Source: JAJRXR01 sp041402005 (lineage in GTDB: Bacteria; Planctomycetota; Phycisphaerae; Phycisphaerales; UBA1924). From it: a stretch of 64,000 bases of DNA. The stretch lies in the NCBI GenBank assembly GCA_041402005.1, contig JAWKTB010000005.1, forward strand, positions 310,001 through 374,000, written 5' to 3'. Positions within the stretch are counted from its first letter, which is position 1. Each line of letters starts with the position of its first letter. Both the position numbers and the translations under genes were made by a program. Below are positions 1 through 8,962 of the stretch, in pieces. The notes beneath the pieces are model-generated. The model made no database searches and had not been told where the DNA came from. It worked only from the letters and a program-made list of their open reading frames with translations.

Positions 1-1005
1 GAGGAGGGGCGCCCAGTCCATCCCTTCCCGACACGCTGGCAGTACACATGGGGGTGCTTCCGCCAGAGCGTCCTGTTCATGGGCGCCCCCCTGATCCTGA
101 TCCTGGGCTGGGGCGAGGCGAGCGACGCCGTGCTGGGCGGCGCGGGCGTGGACCCATCGAGCGTGCTGGCGACGGGCGTGCAGATGGTCGGCGTGCTGGG
201 GATCCTGATCTTGAGTCCGCCGATCATGCGCCGGATGTGGGACGCGACGCCCCTGGGCGACGGGCCGCTCCACGCGCACCTGGTCGAGCTGTGCGAGCGT
301 CACCATGTCCGCGTCCGGTCGATTCTCGTGTGGCGGACCGGGGGAACGATCGTCAACGCCGCGGTGCTCGGGCTGCTCGCACGCCTGCGCTACATCGTGC
401 TCTCCGACGCCCTGATCGAGCTGCTCGACGAGCGCGAGGTCGAGGCGGTCGCGGCCCACGAGATCGGGCACGTCCGCCGAAAGCACGTCCTCTGGCTCGG
501 CATCGCGGCGTTGGGGTCGGTGCTGATCGTGTCGGCGCCCGTCGGGCTGGTCGCGGACCTCACCCTCGCGCTCACGCCCCTGGGCTCGATCACCCTCTTC
601 GAGACGCTGGTCAGTGGCGCCTCGCTGGTCGTGGTCTTCGCGGGGGTGATCGTGCTGCTCGGGATCGTCAGCCGTCGCTTCGAGTGGCAGGCCGACGCCT
701 TCGCCGCCCAGCATCTCTCGGGCATGACCCGCGACCGGACGGACGTGACGATCCAGCAGGACGCCTCGGCGACCATGGCCTCCGCCCTCGAGCACGTCGC
801 CCGTCTCAACGGCCTCGACCCGACGAAGTTCACCTGGCGTCACGGCTCGATCCGCGAACGCCAACGCCGCCTCATGCGCTTGCCCGGGCGGGAGGCCGAC
901 CGCCTCGGCGTGGACCGCCAGGCCCGCCTGGTCAAAGCGCTGTCACTCCTCGCGCTGATCGCGGGCGCCGGGGTGCTCGCGCTCGAGACTGTGATTCTCC
1001 CCTGA
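1..1005 (+). CDS. M48-family membrane zinc metalloprotease (5' end missing)
   Basis: The frame is open from base 1, so the true start lies outside the window; the first internal ATG is at 79. The zinc-binding and catalytic motif HEIGH is encoded at 457-471, and a downstream FEWQAD segment (its Glu at 682-684) fits the third zinc ligand of M48 peptidases (HtpX/Ste24-like). Hydrophobic segments flank the motif on both sides (about 100-230 and 490-680) and another lies at the C-terminus, so this is an integral membrane protease with the active site facing one side of the membrane. The family degrades or processes membrane proteins; the substrate cannot be inferred. It ends 17 nt before the M20 gene on the same strand. 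Confidence 0.85.
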   Translation, partial: EEGRPVHPFPTRWQYTWGCFRQSVLFMGAPLILILGWGEASDAVLGGAGVDPSSVLATGVQMVGVLGILILSPPIMRRMWDATPLGDGPLHAHLVELCERHHVRVRSILVWRTGGTIVNAAVLGLLARLRYIVLSDALIELLDEREVEAVAAHEIGHVRRKHVLWLGIAALGSVLIVSAPVGLVADLTLALTPLGSITLFETLVSGASLVVVFAGVIVLLGIVSRRFEWQADAFAAQHLSGMTRDRTDVTIQQDASATMASALEHVARLNGLDPTKFTWRHGSIRERQRRLMRLPGREADRLGVDRQARLVKALSLLALIAGAGVLALETVILP

Positions 1006-1010
1006 GAGCC

Positions 1011-1016
1011 TAGAGT
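1011..1016 (+). promoter_or_regulatory. putative leaderless -10 box TAGAGT
   Basis: TAGAGT lies 6 nt before the GTG start at 1023 and no Shine-Dalgarno sequence is visible. This spacing puts the transcription start at or next to the start codon. It is one of about fifteen such boxes in the window. Confidence 0.4.
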
Positions 1017-1022
1017 CGGGCT

Positions 1023-2237
1023 GTGAACCTCTCGCCAACTGAAACCCGACTGGTCGAGGCGATCGCGGGGCGGCGCGACGCGCTCCTGACGGACCTTCGC
1101 CTGCATGTGGGACTGGCGACGGGCGGGTTCAACAAGGCGGCGATCGACGAGACGCGTGAGCGGTTCGTCGCGAGATTGACGGCACTCGGCGCCTCGTTCG
1201 AACTGGTCGAGGGCGAGGCGCGCCCGGACTGGCTCTACGGCACGAGCGCCGCCGGGACGCCCCCCCCGACCGCGGTCTGTCGGCGCACCGATCGCCCCAG
1301 CACATGCAAGATCCTCATCGCGGGGCACCTCGACACGGTGCATGACCCGAAGGGCAGCTTCCGCGAGCTGAGCGTCGCGCCGGATGGCAAGACCGCGACC
1401 GGGCCAGGTTGCGTGGACATGAAGGGCGGCCTCGTCATCGCGGTCGCGGCGCTCGAGGCGCTCGAAGAAATCGGCATCGACGCGGCGTGGACGTTCCTCA
1501 TGAACGCGGACGAGGAGACCGGGAGCTACCACTCCGAGGACGCGATCCGGGCTGAGTCGGCCAAACACGATTTCGGGCTCGCCCTCGAGCCAGCCCTGCC
1601 CGGGGGCGAGCTGGCGGTCGAGCGGATGGGCTCGGGGCAGTTCGTGATCGAGTGCCGAGGGCGGGCGGCGCACGTGGGGCGCGACTTCGCGCGGGGCGTG
1701 TCGGCGGTGAACACGCTGGCCGAGTGCATCACGCGGGTCGCGGGGATGGCCGACCCGAACGCCGGGCGGATCATCAGTATCGGACCCCTCCAGGGGGGCA
1801 ATGCGACCAACGCGGTGCCGGACCTGGCCCGGGCGTGGGGAAACGTGCGGTTCCCGACGCAGGAGGTGGCCGATGAACTCGCCGCCATGCTCGACGCCCT
1901 CCAGACCGCACACGACGCGATGCCCGGGGTGGTCGTGCGCCGGAGTTTCAATCGCCCCGCGAAGCCGTTCCGTTCGGAGACCGAACGCCTCGCGCTCGCA
2001 GCCCGCTACGTCGCGGAGGGGCTCGGCCAGTCCCTCCCCTTCGCCAAGACCGGGGGCGTCTGCGACGGCAATATCATGCAGGACGCGGGCCTGCCCACCA
2101 TCGACACCCTCGGCGTCCGCGGCGGCGGGCTGCACACGCCCGACGAATGGATCGAACTGGACAGCCTCGTCGAGCGCTGCCAGCTCCTGGCCGTCCTGAT
2201 CGCACGCCTCGCTGAACGCGGCACGAACGAGAACTGA
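1023..2237 (+). CDS. M20-family amidohydrolase, candidate N-succinylglutamate deacylase
   Basis: Zinc-dependent hydrolase of the M20/ArgE/DapE/carboxypeptidase G2 type, 404 residues. Visible metal and catalytic residues are His102 and Asp104 in AGHLDTV, bridging Asp132 in GCVDMKGG, the Glu164-Glu165 pair in NADEETGS and His371 in GGGLHTPDEW. The family removes acyl groups or amino acids from small N-acyl amino acids. It starts the run of aminotransferase, AstA and AstD genes (10 nt before the aminotransferase) with no AstE gene in the window, so an inferred role is releasing glutamate from N-succinylglutamate. A general glutamate carboxypeptidase is the alternative. The GTG start follows a TAGAGT box rather than a ribosome binding site. 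Confidence 0.8.
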   Translation: MNLSPTETRLVEAIAGRRDALLTDLRLHVGLATGGFNKAAIDETRERFVARLTALGASFELVEGEARPDWLYGTSAAGTPPPTAVCRRTDRPSTCKILIAGHLDTVHDPKGSFRELSVAPDGKTATGPGCVDMKGGLVIAVAALEALEEIGIDAAWTFLMNADEETGSYHSEDAIRAESAKHDFGLALEPALPGGELAVERMGSGQFVIECRGRAAHVGRDFARGVSAVNTLAECITRVAGMADPNAGRIISIGPLQGGNATNAVPDLARAWGNVRFPTQEVADELAAMLDALQTAHDAMPGVVVRRSFNRPAKPFRSETERLALAARYVAEGLGQSLPFAKTGGVCDGNIMQDAGLPTIDTLGVRGGGLHTPDEWIELDSLVERCQLLAVLIARLAERGTNEN

Positions 2238-2247
2238 CGGAGTCACC

Positions 2248-3702
2248 ATGACCACCACCACCGGCGACGCCACCCTTGGCGCCCAACTCCAGGACAGCCC
2301 CGCCATCGCCCAGGCGATCGACGCCCTCGTCACGGAGGTCCAGGCCAAGAGCGCCCAGGTCACCGACGTGCGTGGGCCTGTCGATGGCCTGACCGAGTCG
2401 TACGAGGAGTTCATGAAGCGCGCCGGCGAGACCCGCGGTCGCGGACTCCTCTACCCCTACATCGGCTCGGGCCTTGGCAACGGCGCCCTCGTCGAACTCA
2501 TGGACGGCTCGGTCAAGTGGGACATGATCTCCGGCATCGGCGTCCACTTCTTCGGGCATTCGGACCCTGATCTGATCGCCACCGCCGTCCGCGGGTCGCT
2601 GGGCGACACGACCAACCACGGCAACCTGCAAGCCGGCTGGGAGGGATACCAGTTCGCCGAGACGCTGCTCGAGCTGGCCGGGCGGAACTCGGGCCTCAAG
2701 CACGCGTTCATCTCGCCCACGGGCGCTTTGGCCAATGAGAACGCCCTGAAGGTCTGCTACCAGAAGCACGCCCCGGCCAGCCGCGTCATCGCCTTCAAGG
2801 ACTGCTTCATGGGCAGGACCGTGACGATGGCGCAGATCGGCGACTCCGCCGGCGCCCGCGTCGGGATCCCGCTGTCCACCCAGGTCGACTACATGCCCTT
2901 CTACGACGAGGTCGCCGCCCAGCACATCGGGCCCAACAAGTTCATCGATATGGCCCTCATGCACCTCCAGCAGTACATCGATCGCTACCCGAAGCAGCAC
3001 GCCTGCTTCATCTTCGAGCTCATCCAGGGCGAGGGCGGGTTCAACACCTCCACCCGCGACTACTTCAAGGCGCTCATGGAGTGCTGCAAGGCCAACTCGA
3101 TCGCTGTCTGGGACGACGAGATCCAGGCCTTCGGGCGCACCGACCGCATGTTCGCCTACGAGCACTTCGATCTGGGCGAGTACGTGGACGTCTTCTGCGT
3201 CGGCAAGATGACCCAGGTCTGCGCCACGCTCTTCACCGAGGACTACAACCCCAAGGCCGGCCTGCTCTCGGGCACATTCACCGGCGTCGCCAGCGCGTTC
3301 GCCGTCGGCAACCGGATCCTGGAACGCCTCCGCGACGGCGACTTCTACGGCGACTCCGGCGTCATCACCAAGCACCATAAGGCCTTCCGTGACGGCGTCA
3401 AGGCCCTCGCCGCCAAGCACCCGGACTGGTTCCCCGACGTGCCGTACCAACCCGGCACGCCCGGGACCGCGGACATCGTGGGCGGCCTGGGCGGCATGAT
3501 GCGCATGACCCCGTTCGCCGGCGACAAGGCCAAGGTCAACAAGGCGTGCAAGACCTGCTTCGACGAAGGCGTCGTGCTCTTCTACTGCGGGCACGGGCCG
3601 TTCCATCTCCGAATGCTCCCGCCCCTGGGCGTGATGAAGCTCGAGGACTGGCCGCGGGTCTTCGCGTGCGTCGAGCGTGGGCTGGCCAAGGCCGCGGGCT
3701 GA
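2248..3702 (+). CDS. astC: class III aminotransferase, succinylornithine transaminase-like
   Basis: PLP-dependent fold-type I aminotransferase of 484 residues. The cofactor-contacting Asp is in WDDEIQAFGRT and the probable Schiff-base lysine is Lys320 in VGKMTQ. In this setting, directly before astA and astD, the expected reaction is transfer of the delta-amino group of N2-succinylornithine to 2-oxoglutarate, giving succinylglutamate semialdehyde. At 484 residues it is longer than the roughly 400 of classical AstC/ArgD, and parts resemble lysine/ornithine aminotransferases, so the exact substrate rests on context. A GGAG sequence lies about 9 nt before the ATG. AstA begins 19 nt after the stop. 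Confidence 0.8.
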   Translation: MTTTTGDATLGAQLQDSPAIAQAIDALVTEVQAKSAQVTDVRGPVDGLTESYEEFMKRAGETRGRGLLYPYIGSGLGNGALVELMDGSVKWDMISGIGVHFFGHSDPDLIATAVRGSLGDTTNHGNLQAGWEGYQFAETLLELAGRNSGLKHAFISPTGALANENALKVCYQKHAPASRVIAFKDCFMGRTVTMAQIGDSAGARVGIPLSTQVDYMPFYDEVAAQHIGPNKFIDMALMHLQQYIDRYPKQHACFIFELIQGEGGFNTSTRDYFKALMECCKANSIAVWDDEIQAFGRTDRMFAYEHFDLGEYVDVFCVGKMTQVCATLFTEDYNPKAGLLSGTFTGVASAFAVGNRILERLRDGDFYGDSGVITKHHKAFRDGVKALAAKHPDWFPDVPYQPGTPGTADIVGGLGGMMRMTPFAGDKAKVNKACKTCFDEGVVLFYCGHGPFHLRMLPPLGVMKLEDWPRVFACVERGLAKAAG

Positions 3703-3721
3703 ACGGGACGAGGTGCACGCG

Positions 3722-5011
3722 ATGTTCCGTCTCCGCCAAGCCCGTCCAAAGGATGCCAACGCCCTGCTCGGCCTGGCCCGAACGGGCAACTTCATCAATC
3801 TCCCGCCCTACGCCGACCGCATCGCCCAGATGATCGAGATCAGCGAGGAGTCCTTCAACCGGGTGGCGGAACTGGGCGCCCCCCCGGCGGACCATGACCG
3901 CATCCGCGACAACTACATGTTCATCCTCGAGGACGACGCTGGCGACTGCCTGGGCACGTCGGCGATCCGCGGCGGCATGATTGCCCGCGACCACCCGAAC
4001 CTGTCGTACCAACTGCTCAAGCTCGTCCGTGAGAGCGCTCTGCTCTCCAAGACTGTGCACGGACAGGACGACCCGGGCGAGACGTCCGGGCGCATGATCG
4101 TCTCGGGTCGCATGGAGCACGTCTACGCGATCTTGTTCCAGGACACCGGCTACCCGACCGAACTGGGCGGGAACGTCGTCCGTCACGACGCGCGCGGGCG
4201 AGGACTGGGCAAGCTGGTCAGCTACGCCCGGTTTCACTATCTCCGCTCCCACCGGGCATGGTTCTCCGATCGCCTGCTCACGGAGATGATGGCGCCCGTG
4301 GATGGGTACAACGACGGCACCCCCTTCTGGCGCCTCGTCATCCGCAAGTTCATCAACATGAGCTACGAGGACGCCGACCGCCTCTCGACCCAGAACGACA
4401 AGCGGGAGTTCATGTACGAGCTGCTGCCCAAGTTCGTCAATCTCTCGCTCCTGCCCGACGTGGTGCTCGACACGCTCGGCGAGATCGCCGAGGGCACGCG
4501 CCCCGCGGCGGAGATGCTCAAGAACATCGGTTTCCGCGAGACCACCCGGATCGACCCCTTCGACGCCGGCCCGCACCTGGAAATGAACCTGAGCGAGTTG
4601 CGGGCCCTCGCCTGCAACGCTCGCGTCGCCCGCGTCGTCGCGGGAGCGCCCGCGGCCGGCGTCGACTCGATCGTCAGCGCGGAGAGCCCGGAGGGTGGCT
4701 TCGTCGCGGTCCGGGCACGCGTCGACATCTCCAGCGAGGGCGTCGCCACGATCGACGAGGCGACGGCCAGGGCGCTGGAGATTGGCGACTCGGCGCCCGT
4801 CATGGTCAGCCCTCTCAACTTCCTGCCCGATCGGCGCCCGCGCGAGCCGCTGCCCGCGATCAACCTGCGTGAGGAGCTCAAGCTCCGACGGGAGACGCTC
4901 GCCGGGCGTCGCCTGGCCGCGTTGCCCGTCTCCGACGTCGCCCAGATCATCCAGGAGCGGATCGACCAGATCCTGACGGAACTGGATCGAGGGATGTCGC
5001 TGGACGCGTGA
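3722..5011 (+). CDS. astA: arginine/ornithine N-succinyltransferase
   Basis: Transfers succinyl from succinyl-CoA to the alpha-amino group of arginine, or of ornithine in some family members. Family features visible include the N-terminal GNAT-like IRPA-type start (here RLRQARPKDANALL), VFVLED-like FILEDDAG, PFWRLVIRKFINM, and the C-terminal run GFRETTRIDPFDAGPHLE. At 429 residues it exceeds the roughly 340 of enterobacterial AstA; the extra C-terminal part of about 100 residues also resembles the end of the family. The ATG at 3722 is preferred over an upstream in-frame ATG at 3677 that would overlap the aminotransferase gene. The next gene in the cluster is astD. Confidence 0.88.
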   Translation: MFRLRQARPKDANALLGLARTGNFINLPPYADRIAQMIEISEESFNRVAELGAPPADHDRIRDNYMFILEDDAGDCLGTSAIRGGMIARDHPNLSYQLLKLVRESALLSKTVHGQDDPGETSGRMIVSGRMEHVYAILFQDTGYPTELGGNVVRHDARGRGLGKLVSYARFHYLRSHRAWFSDRLLTEMMAPVDGYNDGTPFWRLVIRKFINMSYEDADRLSTQNDKREFMYELLPKFVNLSLLPDVVLDTLGEIAEGTRPAAEMLKNIGFRETTRIDPFDAGPHLEMNLSELRALACNARVARVVAGAPAAGVDSIVSAESPEGGFVAVRARVDISSEGVATIDEATARALEIGDSAPVMVSPLNFLPDRRPREPLPAINLREELKLRRETLAGRRLAALPVSDVAQIIQERIDQILTELDRGMSLDA

Positions 5012-5045
5012 CGCGCCACCGGCCCACACGCCGAGAGGAGAGTCC

Positions 5046-6602
5046 TTGACCCACGCGAGCATGCAGCCCGGGACACCCGCGGACCTCATCGGGAGCGCCT
5101 GGCGCGAGCTGTCGAGTGGGGGGATCATCTCGACCTCCCCCGCCGAGCCGGGGCGGGTGATCTGGGAGGGCGCCCCGCGGGCGCCGCACGTGGACGACGC
5201 GATCGCCGCCGCTCGCGAGGCGCTGCCCGCGTGGTCGCGCTGGCCGATCGACAAACGCGAAGCGGTGCTTCGCTGCTACCAGTCGATCGTCAAGGACCGC
5301 CTCGAGCAGATCGCGGGCCTGATCGCCGACGAGACCGGCAAGGTCCTCTGGGAATCGCGCCAAGAGGCGGGCCTGCTCGCGTCCAAGGTGGACATCACGC
5401 TCGAGCAGGGCGAGTTCTCGGGACGCCACCGCGTCACGCCCTACGACGTCCCCCTCAACGACACCAAGGGCGGAAAGTGCTGGTACCGCCCCCACGGCGT
5501 GATGAGCGTCGTCGGCCCCTTCAACTTCCCGGCCCACCTGCCGAACGGGCACATCGTGCCGGCGCTGCTCACGGGCAACACGATCGTCTTCAAGCCGAGC
5601 GACAAGGCGCCGGCGGTGGGGCAGATGCTCGCGTCTCTCTTCCAGGAGGCGCTCGACGCCGAGGGGGCGCCGCCGGGCGTCTTCAACCTCGTGCACGGCC
5701 GGGGTGACATCGCCGGCAAGCTCGTCGCCCACCATGACGTCGATGGCGTCCTCTTCACCGGCTCCTGGCCCGTCGGGCGCAAGATCCTTGAAGCCAACCT
5801 CGATCAGCCCGGCAAGATCATCGCCCTGGAGATGGGCGGCAACAACGCCGCGGTCGTGATGCCCGACGCCGACCTCCACCAGGCCGCGATTGAGATCGTC
5901 CGCTGCGCGTTCAACACCGCCGGCCAGCGGTGCACCTGCACACGCCGGGCGGTCATCCACGAGTCGGTCGCGGACCGTCTGATCCCCGCGATCATCAAGG
6001 CGGCGTCAACGCTGATCGTGGGACACCCCCGCGCCGAGCACCCGGTCTTCATGGGCCCGATCATCAGCGAAGACGCCCGGACGGCGGTCTTCGACGCCGA
6101 GCGACGCATGGCCAAGACGGGCGGCGATGTCCTGCTCGAGACGACCTCGATCCCCGATCCGATCGGCGCCAACCCCTCGGGCTGGTACCTCACGCCCTCG
6201 ATCCTCCGCGTCCCCCGCTTCGATATCGACACGGACGACGCCGGGTGCGACCGGGAAGTCTTCGGCCCGTTGCTCCGGATCGCGACGGTCTCCTCGCTGG
6301 ACGAGGCGATCGAGCAGGCCAACGCGACGCGCTACGGCCTGGCCGCTTCGATCTTCACCAAGGACCAGGCCGCGATCGAGCGGTTCATGGGTGAAGCCCG
6401 CGCCGGGTGTGTCAATGTCAACTGCGGCACGGCCGGCGCATCGAGCAAGCTCCCCTTCGGCGGGCTCGGCTGGTCGGGCAACCACCGTCCTGCGGGCGCG
6501 TTCTCCCTCGACTACACCGCCATCCCGATCGCCGGGATGGTCGAGACGGGCGACGCCGCGGCATTGGCGCCGGGCATGGCCTTCGACCGTTCGTGGCTCT
6601 GA
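5046..6602 (+). CDS. astD: succinylglutamate-semialdehyde dehydrogenase
   Basis: NAD-dependent aldehyde dehydrogenase of 518 residues that oxidises N-succinylglutamate 5-semialdehyde to N-succinylglutamate. The catalytic Cys296 is in NTAGQRCTC, the general base Glu262 in ALEMGGNN, and the GPFNFPAHLPNGH segment is characteristic of AstD. The start chosen is TTG at 5046, because GAGAGGAG at 5034-5041 sits at ideal spacing; an ATG at 5061 has no ribosome binding site. It ends the four-gene cluster, and the next gene is convergent. No astB or astE follows. Confidence 0.9.
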   Translation: MTHASMQPGTPADLIGSAWRELSSGGIISTSPAEPGRVIWEGAPRAPHVDDAIAAAREALPAWSRWPIDKREAVLRCYQSIVKDRLEQIAGLIADETGKVLWESRQEAGLLASKVDITLEQGEFSGRHRVTPYDVPLNDTKGGKCWYRPHGVMSVVGPFNFPAHLPNGHIVPALLTGNTIVFKPSDKAPAVGQMLASLFQEALDAEGAPPGVFNLVHGRGDIAGKLVAHHDVDGVLFTGSWPVGRKILEANLDQPGKIIALEMGGNNAAVVMPDADLHQAAIEIVRCAFNTAGQRCTCTRRAVIHESVADRLIPAIIKAASTLIVGHPRAEHPVFMGPIISEDARTAVFDAERRMAKTGGDVLLETTSIPDPIGANPSGWYLTPSILRVPRFDIDTDDAGCDREVFGPLLRIATVSSLDEAIEQANATRYGLAASIFTKDQAAIERFMGEARAGCVNVNCGTAGASSKLPFGGLGWSGNHRPAGAFSLDYTAIPIAGMVETGDAAALAPGMAFDRSWL

Positions 6603-6615
6603 CGCCGGTTCCCTC

Positions 6616-7512
6616 TCACGCGCGCCCGGGCACGACGGCGCCGCACTCCGGGCATGTGGGCCCCGTCACCCCCGAGAGCGAGTAGTCGCAGAACGGGCAG
6701 TGGTCGTACATCTCCATCGGGACGAGACCCCGCTGATGGGCCATGACCACGTAGAGCACGCCCGTCACGGCGAACATCAGTGGCATGCCGTAGAACACGC
6801 CGGGCAGCAGGAGCGCGATGAAGGTGAGGAAGACGACCAGGCCGAGCACGATGCCGATCACGAGGAGCGGGCCGACCCTTCCGGCGGTCATCCTCCACGA
6901 GGTCGCGAGCGACTCGATCGCGCCGGGACGGGGCCCCTTCGGGTCAACACAGACCAGTGACCCGAACCAGAACCGGACGTAAAGGTAGACCATGATGCAG
7001 AGCGCGACGATCACGACGATGGCCGCCAGCACGTAGCCGACCGGTGTTCGCATCGAGATGAACGCGTACATGGACATCCCGACCGTGAAGGTCAAGACCC
7101 AGGAGACGAGCGCGGTGAGCAGGGCAATCAGGATGACCGGTCCGTAGCGTGTGAAGCCGATGAAGAGCGTGTTGATGTCCCCCGAGCCGTCGCGGAAGCG
7201 CATGGCGGCGAGCATGCCGGGGCCGATGGCCAAGGGTGTTCCAACAAGGATCTGTCCCAAGGTCGACGCGGGGTTGATGACCGCGTTCGGCCCGACGATG
7301 ACCATGTCGACAATGCCCGTCACCATGCCCAAGCCGAAGTTGAGGAGCATCAGGAGCAGCGTGCAGCCGAGCAGCACGCCGTAGTTCGCCGCCATCACCT
7401 TGTGCCCGGCCGACATCACCTCGTTGAGGCTGAGCGGCGGCAGCGGGAGGGCCGGCCGGCGTGGCGCCGATGGCAAAAGATGGGGGTCCAGCTCTGCCGG
7501 TGTCGTGTCCAC
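6616..7512 (-). CDS. multi-pass membrane protein with C-terminal zinc ribbon
   Basis: Protein of 298 residues with about five to six hydrophobic segments between residues 40 and 255, preceded by a proline-rich cytoplasmic tail. The last 30 residues form a zinc ribbon with CPFC and CPEC pairs. The architecture (transmembrane bundle with a soluble ribbon) is common among uncharacterised planctomycete proteins. No enzymatic motif is visible and the function is unknown. The GTG start at 7512 follows an AT-rich box (TACATT) at 7 nt. It is convergent with astD. Confidence 0.7.
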   Translation of the reverse strand: MDTTPAELDPHLLPSAPRRPALPLPPLSLNEVMSAGHKVMAANYGVLLGCTLLLMLLNFGLGMVTGIVDMVIVGPNAVINPASTLGQILVGTPLAIGPGMLAAMRFRDGSGDINTLFIGFTRYGPVILIALLTALVSWVLTFTVGMSMYAFISMRTPVGYVLAAIVVIVALCIMVYLYVRFWFGSLVCVDPKGPRPGAIESLATSWRMTAGRVGPLLVIGIVLGLVVFLTFIALLLPGVFYGMPLMFAVTGVLYVVMAHQRGLVPMEMYDHCPFCDYSLSGVTGPTCPECGAVVPGRA

Positions 7513-7519
7513 GAGAGAG

Positions 7520-7525
7520 AATGTA
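7520..7525 (-). promoter_or_regulatory. putative leaderless -10 box TACATT
   Basis: On the minus strand TACATT lies 7 nt before the GTG start at 7512; no Shine-Dalgarno sequence is visible between them. Confidence 0.4.
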
Positions 7526-7598
7526 CCAGATTCTCATGTCGTGACCTCACTTCGCCCGGTATGGATTCACCCGCGGCCCGATCGGCAAGACGGGGCGA

Positions 7599-7604
7599 TA
7601 TGCT
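7599..7604 (+). promoter_or_regulatory. putative leaderless -10 box TATGCT
   Basis: TATGCT lies 6 nt before the ATG at 7611. It forms a divergent pair with the minus-strand box at 7520-7525. Confidence 0.4.
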
Positions 7605-7610
7605 CCGCCC

Positions 7611-7958
7611 ATGAACGAACGGGGCTGGTTCACGCTGCTCGTGCGCGGGGGCGGGGTGGTCCTGACGGTGATGGGCGTCCTCCGCTTGGCCGCGTACGGC
7701 TCGAGCGCCCTGAGCTCGTGGTGGTACATGTCCTCGCAGGGCTCGGGCGCGTCCCTGGGCGGGTACTCGATGGCCTATCAGGTCTCGCAGGTCATCGTGC
7801 AGGTGGTCCCCCTGCTGCTCGGGGTGTACTTCCTGTTCTTCGCCGGGTGGATGATCGACCGGATGTGCCGATCGGTCTGCGGGCGGTGCAGGCGGTGCGG
7901 GTACGACCTCGCGGATGACCCCCCGGTCTGCCCCGAGTGCGGTCTGCGCTCGCCGTAA
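7611..7958 (+). CDS. small two-helix membrane protein with zinc ribbon
   Basis: Protein of 115 residues with two predicted membrane helices (about residues 8-30 and 55-80) and a C-terminal ribbon CRRCGYDLADDPPVCPECG that should bind one zinc ion. Short membrane proteins ending in this CxxCGYDL...CPECG ribbon recur in Phycisphaerae and related planctomycetes; their function is not known. It is divergent from another ribbon-bearing membrane protein, which suggests a shared theme but not a proven partnership. It lies 20 nt before the arginase-family gene. Confidence 0.7.
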   Translation: MNERGWFTLLVRGGGVVLTVMGVLRLAAYGSSALSSWWYMSSQGSGASLGGYSMAYQVSQVIVQVVPLLLGVYFLFFAGWMIDRMCRSVCGRCRRCGYDLADDPPVCPECGLRSP

Positions 7959-7966
7959 GGCGGACG

Positions 7967-7972
7967 TAGACT
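7967..7972 (+). promoter_or_regulatory. putative leaderless -10 box TAGACT
   Basis: TAGACT lies 6 nt before the ATG at 7979, with only C and G between. No Shine-Dalgarno sequence is visible. Confidence 0.45.
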
Positions 7973-7978
7973 CGCCCC

Positions 7979-8947
7979 ATGCCCAGGACGATCCTCGCCG
8001 ACACGCGCCGCCAGCCCCGCTTCGCCGGCGTGAGCACCTTCTGCCGCTACCCACTGCTCGACCTCGTCCCTGCGGAGTCCCGTCCCGTGGACTGGGCGAT
8101 CTACGGCGTGCCCTATGACACCGGCGTCACCTACCGCCCAGGCGCCCGCTTCGCGCCCCGCGCCATCCGCGACGCCTCGCAGTACGTGAAGCGGTATTCG
8201 ATGTTTCACGACGTGGATGTGTGCGAGACGCTCTCGCTCGCCGACGCCGGGGACGCGCCGGTCAACCCCTACTCGCCCAAACAGACGCTCGACGCCGTCT
8301 CTGAGTTCGCCAAGGGCCTGGCCGACCCGACGACGCGTCTGCTCGCCGTCGGGGGCGATCACTCGATCGCGTACGCGAACCTCCGCGCCACCTGGGAGCG
8401 TCAAGGTCGCCCGAACGGCGGCCTCTCCCTGCTCCACTTCGATTCGCACCTCGACACCGTCGACCAGGTCTGGGGCGAGAAGTGGGGGCACGCCTCGCCC
8501 TTCATCCGCGCGATCGAGGACGGCCTGGTCAACCCGGCACGCATGATCTCGGTCGGGATCAAGGGACCCCTGAACACGCCCACGGACCTCGACTACGCCA
8601 AGACGCACGGCGTCACGGTCCTGACCTACGACGACTACGCCGCCACGGGCGGCGACAAGGCCCTCCGCGACTTCGTCGAGCGTCAGGGAGACCACCCGGC
8701 CTACGTCAGCTTCGACATTGACGTCGTTGATCCTGCCTACGCCCCGGGCACGGGGACGCCGAGTGTCGGTGGGCTCACCTCCGCCCAGGCGCTCGGCGCG
8801 GTACGAAGCCTCGTCGGCGCGAACGTCGTCGGCGCCGACGTCGTCGAGGTGCTCCCCGACCGCGACCCGGCGGGCATCACGGCCTTGCTCGCCGCCCACA
8901 TCATCTTCGAGATCATCTGCCTCGACGCGGCGCGTCGAACGAAGTAG
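7979..8947 (+). CDS. arginase/agmatinase-family ureohydrolase
   Basis: Binuclear manganese ureohydrolase of 322 residues that cleaves a guanidino group to release urea. All metal ligands are visible: His128 in GGDHS, Asp155, His157 and Asp159 in FDSHLDT, and Asp246 and Asp248 in SFDIDVVDP. The YGVPYDTGVTYRPGARFAPRAIR stretch resembles agmatinases, but the substrate cannot be settled by eye between agmatine, arginine and another guanidino compound. Because it lies about 1.4 kb from the ast genes, it could make ornithine for AstA (inference). A second ureohydrolase in the window (62247) belongs to the hut genes. Confidence 0.85.
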   Translation: MPRTILADTRRQPRFAGVSTFCRYPLLDLVPAESRPVDWAIYGVPYDTGVTYRPGARFAPRAIRDASQYVKRYSMFHDVDVCETLSLADAGDAPVNPYSPKQTLDAVSEFAKGLADPTTRLLAVGGDHSIAYANLRATWERQGRPNGGLSLLHFDSHLDTVDQVWGEKWGHASPFIRAIEDGLVNPARMISVGIKGPLNTPTDLDYAKTHGVTVLTYDDYAATGGDKALRDFVERQGDHPAYVSFDIDVVDPAYAPGTGTPSVGGLTSAQALGAVRSLVGANVVGADVVEVLPDRDPAGITALLAAHIIFEIICLDAARRTK

Positions 8948-8962
8948 CACGCGGCATACGCG

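Noticed and set aside
2074..3798. 574-codon antisense frame over the aminotransferase gene
   Set aside because: It is a shadow of the real gene, with Arg/Ala/Val-rich composition and no motif. The same holds for the long antisense frames over astA, astD, eno and hutU.
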